The translations under genes were made by a program, and so were the position numbers. From contig CM054062.1 in assembly GCA_028641055.1 (NCBI GenBank), positions 177,216,726-177,280,725 on the forward strand: a stretch of DNA of 64,000 nucleotides, given 5' to 3'. Source of the DNA: Alopecurus myosuroides. Its lineage: Eukaryota; Streptophyta; Magnoliopsida; Poales; Poaceae. This document shows positions 1 through 12,555 of this stretch, in pieces (the stretch's first letter is position 1; each line of letters opens with the position of its first letter). The notes beneath the pieces were generated by a model. It worked only from the letters and a program-made list of their open reading frames with translations, did not search any database and had not been told where the DNA came from.

Positions 1-260
1 GGGACAAAGTATTTTGGTTGTGTTGTGTGCAGGTTCCACGTTGTTGCTAACACCGGTGAAGCGCCAGCACCACCGTCAGTGGCATCAACCTTCCGAAGGT
101 CCTGTTCCTCCTACTGGATTGATAACCTTGGTTCTTAACTAAGAGGAATTTCCTACTGCTGTGCTCATCACACCCTCCTCTTGGGGTCTCCCAACGAGTG
201 CACGATCTCTACCATCAAAGGTGCATAAAGTGAGAAGGTGAAGACTCAACATAAAAATAA
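1..260. other. Non-coding retrotransposon-derived sequence, family uncertain
   Basis: No reading frame with recognisable motifs is present. The stretch with a GTTCCACGTTG motif and the phrase CTCTTGGGGTCTCCCAACG resembles, from memory, sequence near the 5' end of Triticeae Athila-type elements. The tRNA-Asp primer motif expected after it is not intact. It may be a piece of another element in + orientation or part of the minus-strand element that follows. Confidence 0.3.
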
Positions 261-2583
261 AAGAAAGGCCCTTCACAGAGGGGAGCAGGGATTAACTCAT
301 GTGGTAGAGATTTTTATTTTATTAAATAGAGGTATTGAAAACATTTTTAAGAGAGGTGTATGCTTATGTCAACGAATGGTAAACATAAAATACAGTACGT
401 CACAAGACAACTAGACTCCACAAGAGCGGCTCCCATGGAAGGACGCATCTGGGTAGAAGGTCATCCCTCTTTCTCTTTTGTTTACACAATTATGCTTTGA
501 CTGATAAATCAGGGGCAAAAAGAGTGAAGAGAATTTGTTGTATTATTTTGGGGCTAGGCACCCCGCTGCCGGCTCTTCTATCATTTGGATAAGCGGATGA
601 AGCCACTAAGCCAGGGTGTGAAATCCAATCAACAAGTGAGATAAAGATTCTCTATTTACATCCTCATGAGCTTAAACAGGGGCACAAAACAGGAATAATT
701 TTTTGAAGGTTTTAAAGGTAGCACGCAAGAAATTTACTTGGAGTGGCGGTTAAATACCACATATATAGGTAGGTATGGTGGAAACATTTGGCAAACTTTG
801 GTTTTTGGGAGTTGGATGCACGAGTATAGCTCATACTCAGTACAGGTGGAGGCTAGCAATAGACGAGGAGCGACAATCAAGAGAGCAACAACTGTCATAA
901 TCATGCTTGCGACAAAACAAAATTAACAGGGGCATAACAGTGATGCAAATACTCTGAGGCAAAATAAATCATCGAGGCTTAATTGACCTTTTGTTTTCAG
1001 TCATATGCATGTGTGAGCATGTGCCAAGTCGATTCAAGCGAAACAATCATAGGGAGATACCACAATGTTATACCCTTCTATGAATAAAACAATGCAAGAA
1101 AACACTCAAACGACATGCTATCTTATATTAATAAGTTGGAACTAACACGTGAGAGCACAAACTACTAAGCATCAATTAAATAACATAGACCTTACATGAC
1201 AGGACTAGCATGTTCACACAATGAGTATATGTAAAAAAATAAAACAAATAGAGTTCATACCAGCCTCTCACCACAACTCGGATTGTCGTAAATCATCATT
1301 ACTGCTCTTCACTTGTAGATTGAATAATATAGAATGATAATCAAGATCCAATGGAGACACGGAAGTCCGGTGAACTCTGCAACAAAATTTACAAAACCAA
1401 AGAAGAACAACAAAATTTTTGGGTTTTCGAATTAAAACAAGAATAGAAAGAAGCAAGCAAACAAAGCAAAATATTTTTGGATTTTTGAATACTAAACCAA
1501 AACGAGAAAACAAAGCAAACCAACAAAATAAACTAAAGAAGCAAACAAAGAGAAACAATAGAAATATTTTTGGTCTTTTTGTGTTTTGGAAAACTAGAAC
1601 AAAACAATAAAACAAAGAGAAACGAAAGAAGCAGAAGAAAACGAAAACAAACGCAAGAAACGAAAACATGGATATACAAAGAACTAACAGAAACATGATA
1701 TATATATATGAGTGTGATGTCGATATACCTCCCCCCAAGCTTAGGCTTTCTGCCTCTTCTTGATTACATTGTATCACCCTCTTCTCTTGACCCTTGAAAA
1801 CCTCCTTCACACCACACTCAAAGTAATTCACATTAGAGGGTTATTGCGCAATCAAAAATTCATGGGTTATGCAAGGGCACAATTGATATTGATACTTTTA
1901 AACATTAGCTACAGCCACTGATGTTTCGTGAAGCAAAGAAATCCACTCGACATAGTAAAAGAGCAAATACAAGAAAAATGACAGAATCCGGCAAAACCAG
2001 AATAGTCTGTAAAGACGAATTTTTTCGGGGCACTTAAGTTGCTCAGATTGAAAATGTAAGGAACAAATAAGTTTTAGAATTAGCTGAGGAATAAGCACAA
2101 AAAATTTCAGGTCATTTCGATCTTTTTGTGAATTATACAATTTTTTACGGTGGACAACAAAAATTTGTTTTCTGCGCAGAAATCCAAAACCAACTCCAAC
2201 TTTCGCTAGAAAATTATGGAAAGGTGGAAAACAAAACGAAAATCAGAATTACAGAGGTTCTAAAATACTCCAATGGAAAAATATCCAAAGAAAACAAAGG
2301 TGGAAGTGGTGAAAACAAAAGTATGGGTGATGAAAACATGCATAACCAGAGTAATCAGGGTGAAAACATGATGGAAACATGAATATGGATGATGGAAAAC
2401 ATGATTATACTAAAGTGGAAAGGTGATAACAGAAGTAAACATGGTAAAAACATAATGGGGAAGGTGAAAACATAGTGAAAACATTGCCCTCTTCATTAAA
2501 AATCATTTTGTTAACGAGGGTTATCAAGTCTTGTTACTAGAACAATTTTCATATGAAGAAAAACTTTGCTAATCACTAAATAA
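261..2583 (-). other. 3' non-coding region of the minus-strand Athila/Sabrina-type element
   Basis: This stretch lies downstream of the protease fragment on the minus strand and has no credible coding frame. At 1732-1747 the plus strand reads CTCCCCCCAAGCTTAGGC-like sequence, the complement of a purine tract of the kind these elements carry late in the internal region. Segments around 560-1000 (a GGATAAGCGGATGAAGCC motif and a GGTAGGTATGGTGG motif) resemble what I recall of Sabrina-type non-coding DNA. From 1380 to 1670 the sequence is low-complexity, A/G-rich. No RT or integrase is seen after the protease, so the element was probably non-autonomous or is cut here. Confidence 0.5.
2310..2490. 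repeat. Degenerate GGTGAAAACATG repeat
   Basis: A loose array of about eight copies of GAAAACAT(G/A), several preceded by GGT or GAT, spaced 10-40 bases apart. Spacing is irregular, so it is an eroded minisatellite rather than a clean tandem array. Confidence 0.5.
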
Positions 2584-3138
2584 TTATGTTACCTCAACCT
2601 TGATAGACATAGTCCCAATCATAATAATTTCATATTCTTTTGGTTGTACTAGAACGTGACAATAAAATTCTCCAATCTTTATGGTCTCAATATTTTCAAT
2701 TGAATTTAAACCATATCGTCTATCAATCTTCTTGGGAAAATAAATAGTATGCTCTTTATCATTAAAATTAAAAGTTACTTTTCCTTGATTGCAATCAATA
2801 ACACCCCCTGTAGTATTAAGAAAAGGTCTCCCAAGAATAATAGACATATTATCATCCTCATGCATTTCCAACACAACAAAGTCAGTTAATATCAAACAAT
2901 TAGTAGCAACTTGAACATGAACATTCTCACATATACCAACACGAATAGCAAAAGATTTATTGGCCATTTGCAAAGATATATCAGTATGTATCATTTTTTC
3001 CAGACAGAGTCTCTTATAAAGAGAGAAAGGCATAACACTAACTCCAGCTCCCAAGTCATATAAAGAAGTTCTAACATAATTATTTTCAATACAACAAGGG
3101 ATAGTAGGAATACCAGGATCTCCAAGCTTCTTTGGAAC
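2584..3138 (-). pseudogene. Protease part of Athila/Sabrina-type gag-pro, cut by element A
   Basis: On the minus strand the frame reads DLGAGVSVMPFSLYKRL, the retropepsin-like active-site region of Athila-lineage elements (family usual: DLGASVNLMP), then a flap-like part with ILGRPFLNT and a second half ending at a stop at 2584. The frame is open from 3138 inward, so coding extends upstream and the true start is elsewhere. It continues in frame with the fragment at 17175-17797 once element A and one copy of its TSD are removed. No RT follows. The product would be an aspartic protease that processes Gag in the virus-like particle. The locus is certainly dead as it stands, because two large elements split it. 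Confidence 0.8.
3134..3138. repeat. TSD of element A, left copy (GGAAC)
   Basis: GGAAC sits directly before the first LTR base at 3139 and recurs directly after the last LTR base, at 17170-17174. A 5-bp duplication is the rule for Ty3/gypsy integrase. Confidence 0.9.
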
Positions 3139-4229
3139 TGTAATGTCCCAACGTTTAGGAACTTACGGGGGGTAGAATATTAATTTGTGCATCTGCATGC
3201 ATGTGTTTGCAAAACCTGAATAAAGTTTTCGCAAAACCAAAACCCTGGAGTGATTGAGGTTCCATCAATATTATGATTCTTACATAGAGGTAGACACTAG
3301 AAGTTGATGGAATTTTGACATGACCTTTAGGTTATATTTTGAATTTGGGAGTTAAAAGTTTGAATTATTTAAATTTAGGAATGTTGGAGTTTAAATTTGA
3401 GTTGTATTTGAATTTGGAATTCAAATTGGATAAATAGGATTATATCCTAAATATAATTCAATGGACACATACATGAGATAACAAATATTGAATATTTCCA
3501 ATATCAATAAGTATAGAAAAAGGAAAACAATTAAATTTTATTAATAATAACACAAGATACAAAGTCTTTACAATTGATTCCCATAATAGAAATATTACAA
3601 CAATATTACATGAGTCCCATTATAGGAATTTGTTCCTAAAACTAAGACCTATCTAATCCTTAGTATCTGGTATCTTCTTCACCTCATCAAGCTGGAAGCC
3701 AAATAGCTACTGTATCACATCATCCACCCTTAATACAGTTGCTGGGCACCAGATCCAAGGATCTGATACCTCAACACAACCTCATAAGGGCATGTAAGCA
3801 GAAAAAGGAAAATGATGGATGATGGCATATTCTCTGAACTTATGATTCGAGTAACACCTATCAAAATATAATGCACCCATAGAAGTTATTAAAGCAACAC
3901 ATATTGGTAAGCTCTGTCCAACAGACAACAAGCCACAGTGTCTAACCACAGGGAGATATCCTAGGGGATTTCTTCACAGCATAGGCACATGGAATAATCC
4001 CAGATAAATTTTCCGTCACAAGCACAAGGAATAATACCCAAAATATTTCCCACAACAGATAGCATCGGAAAGATAATTCCTAAGTGCAAATCATTCCACC
4101 TAAAGCATCTGTATCTCCATTCCATCATAGAATAGAACAATTCCGCCATAACCTCTGTACCAAGGGTTCAATTGGAAAAATTCCGAAAACCTAAACAATC
4201 CAGCAACAAACTCACAGATCTACCTCATG

Positions 4230-4690
4230 GAATCATGGCATGAACACTGGCTCGAGGGCCAGGCTCCAGAGCAAAGGAGGGAGGAGGCACAGAGAGTGGG
4301 GGAAGGAGACAGAGAGAGAAGAGGGAGGTGAGGCACTCACAGGTGGTCACCATCGTGGTGACCACAGCCAGTTGGAGAAGCGCAGAACAATAGCGAGGCC
4401 CGCGGTTGCACTCCAGGAGGCCGTCCCGGCGACGCCTTGTCGCCGCAACCATCAAGAACCACGGGGAAGCAGTAGCAACGCTAGAGCAGCACGAGAGCGC
4501 TCTGGATCACCTCGAGAAGCAGGCACACACCAGAGAGGGGTGGAGCGCCTCGGGCTCCCGAACCCTAGGGTTAGGGTTTTCAAGAGCACGAGAGGCACAA
4601 CGAGCAGAAAGCAGATCGAGATGGAGGAAGAGGTAGAGGGCGAGGTGGCGCATCGTTTGCGTCCATCCACAACGGCTGGGGTGGCCGGGA
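4230..4690. other. GC-rich island in LTR of A (5' copy, shortened)
   Basis: A 460-bp GC-rich block lies between AT-rich flanks. It is G/A-rich on the plus strand and pyrimidine-rich on the minus strand. In elements B, C and E the corresponding island is pyrimidine-rich on the sense strand, so the island of A looks inverted. The open frames here (for example 4240-4695) are a by-product of composition and contain no known domain. Confidence 0.45.
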
Positions 4691-5885
4691 TTTAGTAATA
4701 AATAAATAATCATTAATGAATAATAAATTCACCAACAATTGATGACCACAAAAGATTTAGTAAACCAAACAATTATTTAGATGAAAAATGCATACATATC
4801 ATTATTATGCATAACGGCATCATTTGCTTCTTTAAACATTGTCTTTACCAGACAATGATGGTGTTTTGTAGAACAAGGAAGTCAGGATCTGCTCCAAGCA
4901 TCAGACTTCATTACCTGTCCATATCAAGGCAAGTTCATCACTTTCTCATGACCTTTGAATTATTTCATAACAACTAATTTCAAAACCCCTATCGTAATAC
5001 CACCTCCGATCAAAAGAATGCATGATCCTACTTTTATAATAATATGACTAATTGAATGACTACCCGAGTGGTAGTGTTCTGTTTGGTGGGCGGATGGAAC
5101 CATGGTAAGATGAATAGGTCAAAGGAAGGTTCCATCTGCATGGGAAAGTATTACCTAGGAGTTAACAACCAATGCCGTCAGAACTCGGTGCGCCGTAGAT
5201 ACCGCGTTGACCATGGGTCTTCTATGGGGGGAGTAAGTCAGTTGTGATCTTCTGTCGTTCGCATGTTAACGGGCTGCCAGAGACGTACGCTGTAGGTTTT
5301 GCGAGACTACATGCACATGGGTGGGATCCCTTAATTCCCATGGACTCTGGGGTCTATGATGGTCTGCCAGGGGCGCCTAGATATCCATCATGAGGGGTGG
5401 AATCAGGGGTTCAACCTGCTGGTGGAAATGGGTGGGAATGCGTTGTGCGGAGAAGCACGGTTTGGTTTGGACCAACAATTGGGCCCCACACCTGAGTGGG
5501 AGTGGACAGGATCGCGCACCTGGTTGTGCAATATGGTCTTGGTCGCCCATGGGTAAAGTAACGCACCTCTGCAGAGTGTAAAAGGATGTGGCATGTTACC
5601 CCTTGTTCCGGGAAGGAACTGCGAACGCTACAAGAAAGGCAACTCCATGAAGTTCTAGTCCTGTGATGGTCTAGCGGGCATAGTTTTCAGTATTAAAAAC
5701 CACCTCTTGAAGAAAGATTGACAAAACCTTGCATCTGTCTAGACTCTTTAGAGTCGAGGACTGTAGCTAGTGCATCAATTACTTCCGTACTTAATGAACT
5801 TGTTGAGTAACGCTTGTTACTCATTCAATCCCGTTTGAACCCCCTGCTTAGGCTATGAGAATTTAGAAGAAGCATCCTTATCCTC

Positions 5886-5996
5886 GGAGGCCAATACGAC
5901 ATCTTCTACGAGGAGCCGGATCTCTCCGGAGGAGTGGAAGGGGTCAACTACACCATCCAATACAGAGATGGCCCTGAGGGAGCTGAGTCTGACTAG
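5886..5996 (+). other. Acidic exon-like frame in 5' LTR of A
   Basis: A frame of 36 codons ends in TAG at 5994-5996. It contains DIFYEEPDLSGGVEGV and ends EGAESD. The same frame is kept in the other LTR at 16737-16847, where an upstream CTGCTCAG resembles a splice acceptor. Elements C, E1 and E2 have an acidic, stop-terminated segment at the equivalent place in the LTR. No function is known. Confidence 0.4.
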
Positions 5997-6309
5997 GTTT
6001 AGCCTAGTCTAAAATAAATACATAGCACGGTCGAATCGAGCAGCCTTGGACTCTATAATTGGTTGTTGAGTTCCCGTGTATGCACCTGCCTTAAATTTCA
6101 GTTGTCTTTCTAACCTCAATAATGAGATGGCCTCATTCTGTTGTCAGCACATTTTGTTTTGTAATATATCTGTTGTATGACAATCAAGTCCTGCAATGTT
6201 ACTGCTATACCACCCTGAGGGATGTAATATTTGCGGAACGGTGTTCTATGAGTGTTATATCAACGACTGGTGTACTACAACATGCAGTGGTATGCTGGGT
6301 CACCACAGC

Positions 6310-6322
6310 TAGTATCGGAGCC
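6310..6322 (+). other. Primer-binding site of element A (tRNA-Met type)
   Basis: TAGTATCGGAGCC lies two bases after the LTR end and matches TGGTATCAGAGCC, the usual tRNA-Met primer site of grass Ty3/gypsy elements, at 11 of 13 positions. It primes minus-strand cDNA. Confidence 0.8.
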
Positions 6323-6503
6323 ATTGCTTTGACCTTAGGTTGGAAACCTAGTAAAGGGATATACCCTGTAGGGTTTTAGAACGTAACAAGAAAGAATTCA
6401 TTGGAAGTATGATAGGTATTCACTTGGGAATATTCTGGTCATATTTCCAGAATGTTGAATCTTTATGATGATCTATTAATAACATCTATGTTACTTGTGA
6501 ACA

Positions 6504-7693
6504 GTGACCATGAAAGGCGGGAGTTCCGGGAGAACGGAATGGGTAAAACATGAGAGGCTTGAGCACTATAAAGGGGAGTTTACTAAGCAGCTACAAGATT
6601 TGCTCCGAGCTTTCGAGTTTGACACCAACCTCAAAGTCAACACCTACACGTACAAGGACGATGAGACGGTTCTGAAATACCGGGTATTAATCTTAATACC
6701 CAGGGAATTAACACCACATATGACCACACCTAGTGGTGAAGGAGTCAGATGGCGGCATACCAACAGGCTTTAGTACAAGCCTTAGCAACCATCAGAGAGC
6801 ATAAGGCTAATCAGCTGTCAGGTACTATCTTCACAGCCATTCCACATGACCGCCTAAGCACAGAGTTGGCACTCGACCATTCTGTTTTGATAAAAACCAA
6901 GCCTAAGTTAGCTACTAGCCTGTTAGATCGTTATAGGAAATTGGTAGGATCTTTCTATAGAACGCATCAGGTCATTGTTGATGACAAAAGATCTGACCAA
7001 ACCACCTAGCCCAGAACAAAAGGGGAAGAAGAAGGCTCAGGAGATGGATGAACCGTACTATACCCCAGGAGCAGAGTCATCCAAGAAATCAACTCAAGAT
7101 AGGCAGTCCATGTATTCCACTACCCCAGAACCTATCCATTATCCTGTTATACCACCTAGTGAGCCAGAACCATACGATCCGTATGACATTAACCTAGTGA
7201 CCTAAAGCCAAATACCTTTGGTAGGGTCTCAGAATCAGATTCTTATATTGAGAACTCTGATGGGTGGAGGTTTGACTGGTATCCTGGTACTAGTCAACAT
7301 CCTATCGCATGCGACGATATGTCAGAGGATGAGGAGCAGGATAGTGTGGAGGAAGTCGCAGCTGAGGAAGCGGACATTATGGTCATGAATATATCATCTG
7401 ATGAGGAGGAGCAGGTAGAGACCCAACCGATGCAGGAGGTACCATTTGATCACAGCTACTGCACTAGTACCACTTGTTTTGCAGAAGGGGAAGCCTCGAA
7501 GTACACCAGTACTGAGGAGTTTGTGTCTTACCTTGATGATTATCTGGACATGGACGGGCTTTATTTGAGTGATACCCAGTCTATGGACACTTCTGACACA
7601 GACTATGTTCCATCTGGGAGGCCGTTTATTCCTGAGGCGGTGCGCAGGACTTCACACTACATGGGGTGTACTCCTGGTATGTACTCTGAGTAG
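6504..7693 (+). pseudogene. Extra ORF upstream of gag in element A (ORF0-like), frameshifted
   Basis: Coding pieces run 6504-6745, 6749-6990, 6980-7202 and 7203-7693 in alternating frames, suggesting one ORF of roughly 390 codons broken by about three small indels. The first half has an LQDLLRAFEF segment, a YTYKDDETVLKYRV segment, then MAAYQQALVQALATIRE and a FTAIP motif. The second half is proline-rich, then strongly acidic (SSDEEEQVE, DDYLDMDGLY), ending VRRTSHYMGCTPGMYSE and a stop at 7691-7693. The first half parallels the ORF upstream of gag in element C (QQA... then F..IP). Extra ORFs before gag are known in some grass Ty3/gypsy elements; function is not established. It is not gag, which starts at about 8149 in a separate frame. 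Confidence 0.55.
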
Positions 7694-8148
7694 TACAGTG
7701 GCATCCATGGAGATGGGTGAGGGCTCGAGTGAGGTAGAAGTTTAGGAGTTTCGAGCCATGTACCATAAGTAAGGGTCGGAGTGTGTGAGCGACCCAGTGG
7801 TGCTTTGTACTGCTTTACTTCCTGCAATTCACTACGGTGAAGGCTTGTAACCAACTTATACGTATCTGTATATTATGTGAAATATGTTGTTTGTATCTGG
7901 ATTTGGATTTTGTTTCTCTTGTGTGACTAGTGTTGCATGTGAAGTGAGGCTCAAAAAGCATGAGCATGATGTAACTATGAGTTTGTTCGCTTCACATTGC
8001 AGGACTAGGGGAATATGGAGAGTGGCGGAACCAGTGAGGCTGACGCACAGCGTCTGGAGCGAGAAAAGAGGCGAAGGATGATGAGGATGCTGCAAGAGAA
8101 GAGTTACCACCACCACCACCACTCAGGCCACTGGCAGAGCAGAATTTC
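7694..8148 (+). other. Spacer between ORF0-like frame and gag in element A
   Basis: There is no convincing coding frame here, except that the gag frame may extend upstream of 8149. A CACCACCACCACCAC run precedes the likely gag core. The region corresponds to the 0.2-kb ORF0-gag spacer in element C but is longer. Confidence 0.4.
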
Positions 8149-11100
8149 ATGGAATACATGAAGTTTGTACAAGAGAATCAAAACAAGTTCATGCAGGTAC
8201 TGCTTAACCAGGTGGGGCCTGGGAGAGCAGCTGAACCAAGGATGTTAACATTGTCGGATTTCCTGAAGACTAAACCAGCACCATTTGCCACGGCCAGAGA
8301 TCCTATGGATGTTGAAGACTGGTTAGTTGATACTGAAAGAAATATCAAGGCTATCAATGCGAATGATGCAGAGAAGGTGCGCTTTGCTACACATCTTCTG
8401 AATGGTCCAGCATCAGCATGGTGGGATAATCAGATTATCCTGAAGCCACCCGAGAAGGTATTTACATGGGATGAATTCAAGGAAAAATTCAGGGAGTATC
8501 ATGTTCCTGACGGTGTCATGGAGCTCAAGAGGAGGGAGTTCGAGGATCTTCAGCAGGGGACACACCATATGATATGGTATGTTAATGAGTTCAGCAGACT
8601 TTCTCGTTATGCTGCTGATGAAGTTGACACTGACAAGAAGAGGATCAAGAGGTTCTTGAGAGGGCTAGATCCCTATGCTGCTATGCAGTTAAGGACATCC
8701 AAACCAGCTAACTTCCAAGAATGTATGAACAATGCAGTTACCTAGGAGAATGACTACAAGTTGGTTCAGCAGAACCGACAGAAGAAGGCCAAGTTTGAGC
8801 CTAAAAAGTTTCAGCCAAGTAGACCTACTTCAACTTTGAGTTTCAAGCCTAGAATAAGGTCAGGAGGAACCCCGATTAATCGTGGACTGTTTAATCCAAG
8901 GAATAAGATCATCTGTCACAACTGTGGACTTCCTGGCCACTTTAAGAATGAGTGTAAACAGCCCAAGGTTGTATCCTTCAGGTGTGGAAAAGAAGGACAC
9001 ATTAAGCCATACTGTCCTAACAAGACAACAGGAGGTGGGTTTAACAAAGGTGGAGCAAGGCCCGGAGGAGCAAGTGGATTATCAGCTGGAGGTGGCGGCA
9101 GCGGGAAGAACAATAATGGCAAACGAGCAAAACCCTTCGGGAAACTGAATTGCACATCTCTGGAGGAGGCTGGCAACTCAGACACAACCGTATTAGGTAC
9201 GCTCGGTCTTCTTACACAATACGGCAAAGTTTTATTTGATACCGGTGCCACCACATCGTTCATCTCCAGTTATTTTGTGGATAAGTATGGGGTAAGGTGC
9301 TCACATTTAGAATGTCCTCTTACCGTTATAACCGCGGGAGGTACTCTCTTAGTTACGCGTGCAAGGCCAGATCAAGTCATCATGATCTGTGGTTGCACAT
9401 ATTACGCGGATCTATTTGTTATTCCTTTGAAGAACATTGATGCTGTTCTGGGAATGGACTAGATGACGGAGAATGGAGATTTAATTGATTGTGAGGAGAA
9501 GACAGTTTCTCTTAGGAGGCCTGGAGGAGGAAGAGTTAGTTATCAAGCAGATAAGCATACTCATGTGGAGGCTGAACTCCAAGTCAACTCACTCAATGAA
9601 GCTAAGTTAGAAGATATACCAGTAGTCAATGAGTTTCCGGATGTTTTTCCAACAGAATTACCGGGAATGCCACCATATAGGGAGATCGAGTTTACCATTG
9701 ACTTGATACCAGGTACATTACCTATTGCTCAGGCACCATACAAGATGGGTCCTAAGAAATTAAAGGAACTTAAAGAATAGTTAGATGAACTGGAAACCAA
9801 GGGATTTATCAGAGAAAGTGTATCACCAGTGATATTTGTGGACAAGAGAGATGGAGGTAGAAGAATGTGTGGTGATTTCAGAAATCTGAACAATGTCACT
9901 ATCAAGAACAAGTATCCATTACCAAGAATTCAAGATTTGTTTGATCAAGTCCATGGAGCTAGAGTGTTCTCCAAGATTGATCTCAGATCAGGGTACCATG
10001 AGATCAAAACTAAACCAGAAGATGTACCCAAAATAGCTTTTGTTTCAAGGTATGGACATCATGAATATTTGGTTGTTCCTTTTGGACTGACCAATGCACC
10101 AGCTATTTTCATGAATTTGATGAACAAGATCTTCATGCCATACTTGGATAAGTCCGTGATTGTGTTCATCGATGATATTCTGATATATTCGAAGAACAAA
10201 AAAGATCATGCCAAGCACTTAAGGATAGCATTACAAGTTCTGAGGGAACATCAGCTATATGCCAAATTCAGTAAGTGCGAGTTTTGGTTAGACCAAGTAG
10301 AATTTCTTGGACATGTTATTAGCAAAGAAGGTATTGCAGTAAATCCTGACAAAGTACAGTCAGTTATGGATTGGAAGGCACCAACCAATATCAAGGAAGT
10401 TCGAGGATTCCTTGGAATGGCCGGGTATTATAGAAGATTCATTGAAGGATTTTCTGAAATAGCTGGGCCTATGATCAATATGTTAAGAAAGAATACTCCT
10501 TTTGTATGGTCAGATAAGTGCGAAGCCATTTTTCAGGAGTTGAAGAAACGATTAACAACAGCTCCAATTCTAGCAGTACCTGAACCAGGCAAGGATTACA
10601 TCGTATAATTTGATGCATCTAACAATGTATTGGGATGTGTACTGATGCAGGATCGTAAGGTAATAGCTTATGGTTCGAGACAGCTCAAACCACATGAAGT
10701 TAACTACCCGCCTCATGATCTGGAATTGGCAGTTGTAGTGTTTTCTTTGAAAAGATGGAGGTCATTTATCTATGGAGCAAAGTGTGAGATTTACACGGAT
10801 CATAAGAGTCTCAAATATTTCTTCACTCAGAAAGAATTGAATATGAGGCAAAGAAGATGGTTAGAATTGATCAAAGATTACGATCTTACCATCAACTATA
10901 CACCGGGGAAAGCCAATGTGGTAGCTGATGCTTTAAGCCAGAAGAGTACTTACAGTCAACCAATTCAATGTGAATTGCCAAAAGAGCTGAAGAGAGAAAT
11001 AGAACAAGCAGAAATTGAGATACTGGAGGTACAATATTTGGGGGGTTTGTATACCATGAAGGTCATGGAGGAAAGAAAAAGTGATCTCAGAAATGAGATA

Positions 11101-12546
11101 ATTCGGCGGCAAGACGAAGATCCTTTCATAAAAGAAGAACTCCAAAGAATTGATGAGGGAAGACCTTCCGTATTTCATTTAGGTGAACATAGCTCATTAT
11201 GGTTCAACAAGAGGCTTTGTGTACCTGATATTCCGGAGATCAAAAAGTTGATACTTCGGGAGGCACATGAGACACCATACTCTATTCACCCTAGGAGTAC
11301 CAAGATGTACATGGATCTCAGAGACATATTTTGGTGGAATAATATGAAGAGAGATATTGCCAAGTATGTTTCTGAATGCCACACATGTCAGAGAGTGAAG
11401 GCTGAACATCAAAGTCCAGCAGGACCATTACAACCCTTAGATATTCCAGAATGGAAGTGGGAGGAGATTGGTATGGATTTCATTACTGGTCTACCAATGA
11501 CTAAGACCCAAAAGGATATGATTTGGGTTATTGTGGATAGATTGACCAAAAGTGCACATTTTCTAGCAGTAAACCAGAAGGATAACAACGAGAAACTGGT
11601 GGATATTTATGTCAAGGAGATAATCAGTAAACATGGTGTACCGGAGAGAATAGTTTCAGATCGAGGATCTGTGTTTACTTCAGAATTTGGGAAGAAGATA
11701 CATAAATCTTTGGGATCTCAACTAGAGTTCCGTACTGCTTATCACCCACAGACCGGAGGGCAAACTGAAAGAACTAATCATATATTGGAAGACATGCTTC
11801 AGGCATGTGCTCTTGATTTTGGTGGATCATGGGATGAACATCTACCATTAGCAGAATTCTCATACAATAACAGTTATCAAAGCAGTTTGAAAGCTCCACC
11901 CTTTGAAGTACTTTATGGACGGAAGTGTAGATCACCAATATGTTGGTTCGAGACCGGAGGCAAGTCTGAGTTTGAACCAGACTATGTCAAGGATCAACAA
12001 AATATTGTTGAGATCATCAGAGATCGTCTGAAAATAGCTCAAAGTCGTCAGGAAAGTTATGCTGATCAGAAGAGAAGGACATGGGAACCAAAAATCGGGG
12101 ATATGGTCTATCTCCGAGTTAGTCTGATGAAAGGGCTTATGAGGTTCGGAGTTAAAGGAAAGTTAAGTCCTCGATACATAGGACCTTACAAGATTCTGGC
12201 ACAGAATAGGAATGTAGCTTATACTCTACAATTACCCGAGAGATTGAAGCAAGTCCATAATGTTTTCCACGTATCCCAAATCCGGAAGTGTTTGAAGGAA
12301 CCGGAAGATTCCATTAATCAGGAGGAGCTAGAATTGGAATCAGACCTCACATATGTGGAGGAACCGGAAAAGATTCTAGCAGAAGACTGGAAGAGACTCC
12401 GAAATCGAGCAATAAATTACTGCAAAGTACAATGGAAGCATCATCCTGAACGTGAAGCTACCGGGGAGAAGGAAGAGGAGTTACGACAAAACTACCCGAG
12501 CTCTTCAGGTATTGTTTATACAACTTCGGGACGAAGTTCTCGTTAA
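8149..12546 (+). pseudogene. gag-pol polyprotein of element A, four in-frame stops
   Basis: A single frame (frame 1) covers the whole polyprotein, about 1466 codons. Gag core holds ASAWWDNQI and VPDGVMELKRREF. Two CCHC knuckles follow: CHNCGLPGHFKNEC (8914-8955) is complete, and the second (about 8986-9016) has lost its first Cys to Ser. Protease has LFDTGATTSF; RT keeps FIDDILIYS (Asp pair at 10171-10176) but lacks three residues before [10 protein letters not shown]; RNase H has FDAS; integrase keeps HHCC and all three DDE acids ([23 protein letters not shown]). A chromodomain-like tail with VQWKHHPE ends it. Stops are at 8743-8745 (TAG), 9460-9462 (TAG for Trp), 9778-9780 (TAG for Gln) and 10606-10608 (TAA). 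The catalytic core is otherwise well kept, so inactivation looks moderate in age. Confidence 0.88.
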
Positions 12547-12555
12547 GGAGGGAAG
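12545..12555 (+). other. Polypurine tract of element A
   Basis: AAGGAGGGAAG lies two bases before the 3' LTR start at 12558 and directly after the pol stop. It primes plus-strand cDNA. Confidence 0.8.

Larger units (their letters stand above)
3139..6307 (+). repeat. 5' LTR of element A (two internal deletions)
   Basis: It starts TGTAATGTCCCAACG and ends GGGTCACCACA, directly before the primer site. It matches the 3' LTR along its length but is 3169 bp against 4612 bp. About 0.9 kb is missing at roughly position 3684 (3' LTR 13105-13995) and about 0.55 kb at roughly 4690 (3' LTR 14992-15541). The second deletion removes half of a GC-rich island and the AT-rich tract behind it. Elsewhere the two LTRs differ by scattered substitutions. 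Confidence 0.88.

Noticed and set aside
1268..1831. Minus-strand open frame of 187 codons rich in Phe, Leu and Val
   Set aside because: It is the complement of an A/G-rich low-complexity stretch; no domain, and the run of FF/VF residues follows from composition.
4558..4578. Telomere-like CCCTAGGGTTAGGG motifs in LTRs
   Set aside because: One or two units only, inside LTR GC-rich islands; no array, so not interstitial telomere sequence.
4240..4695. Open frames in the GC-rich island of element A
   Set aside because: They overlap in several frames, are not kept in the second LTR at the same length, and have no motif.
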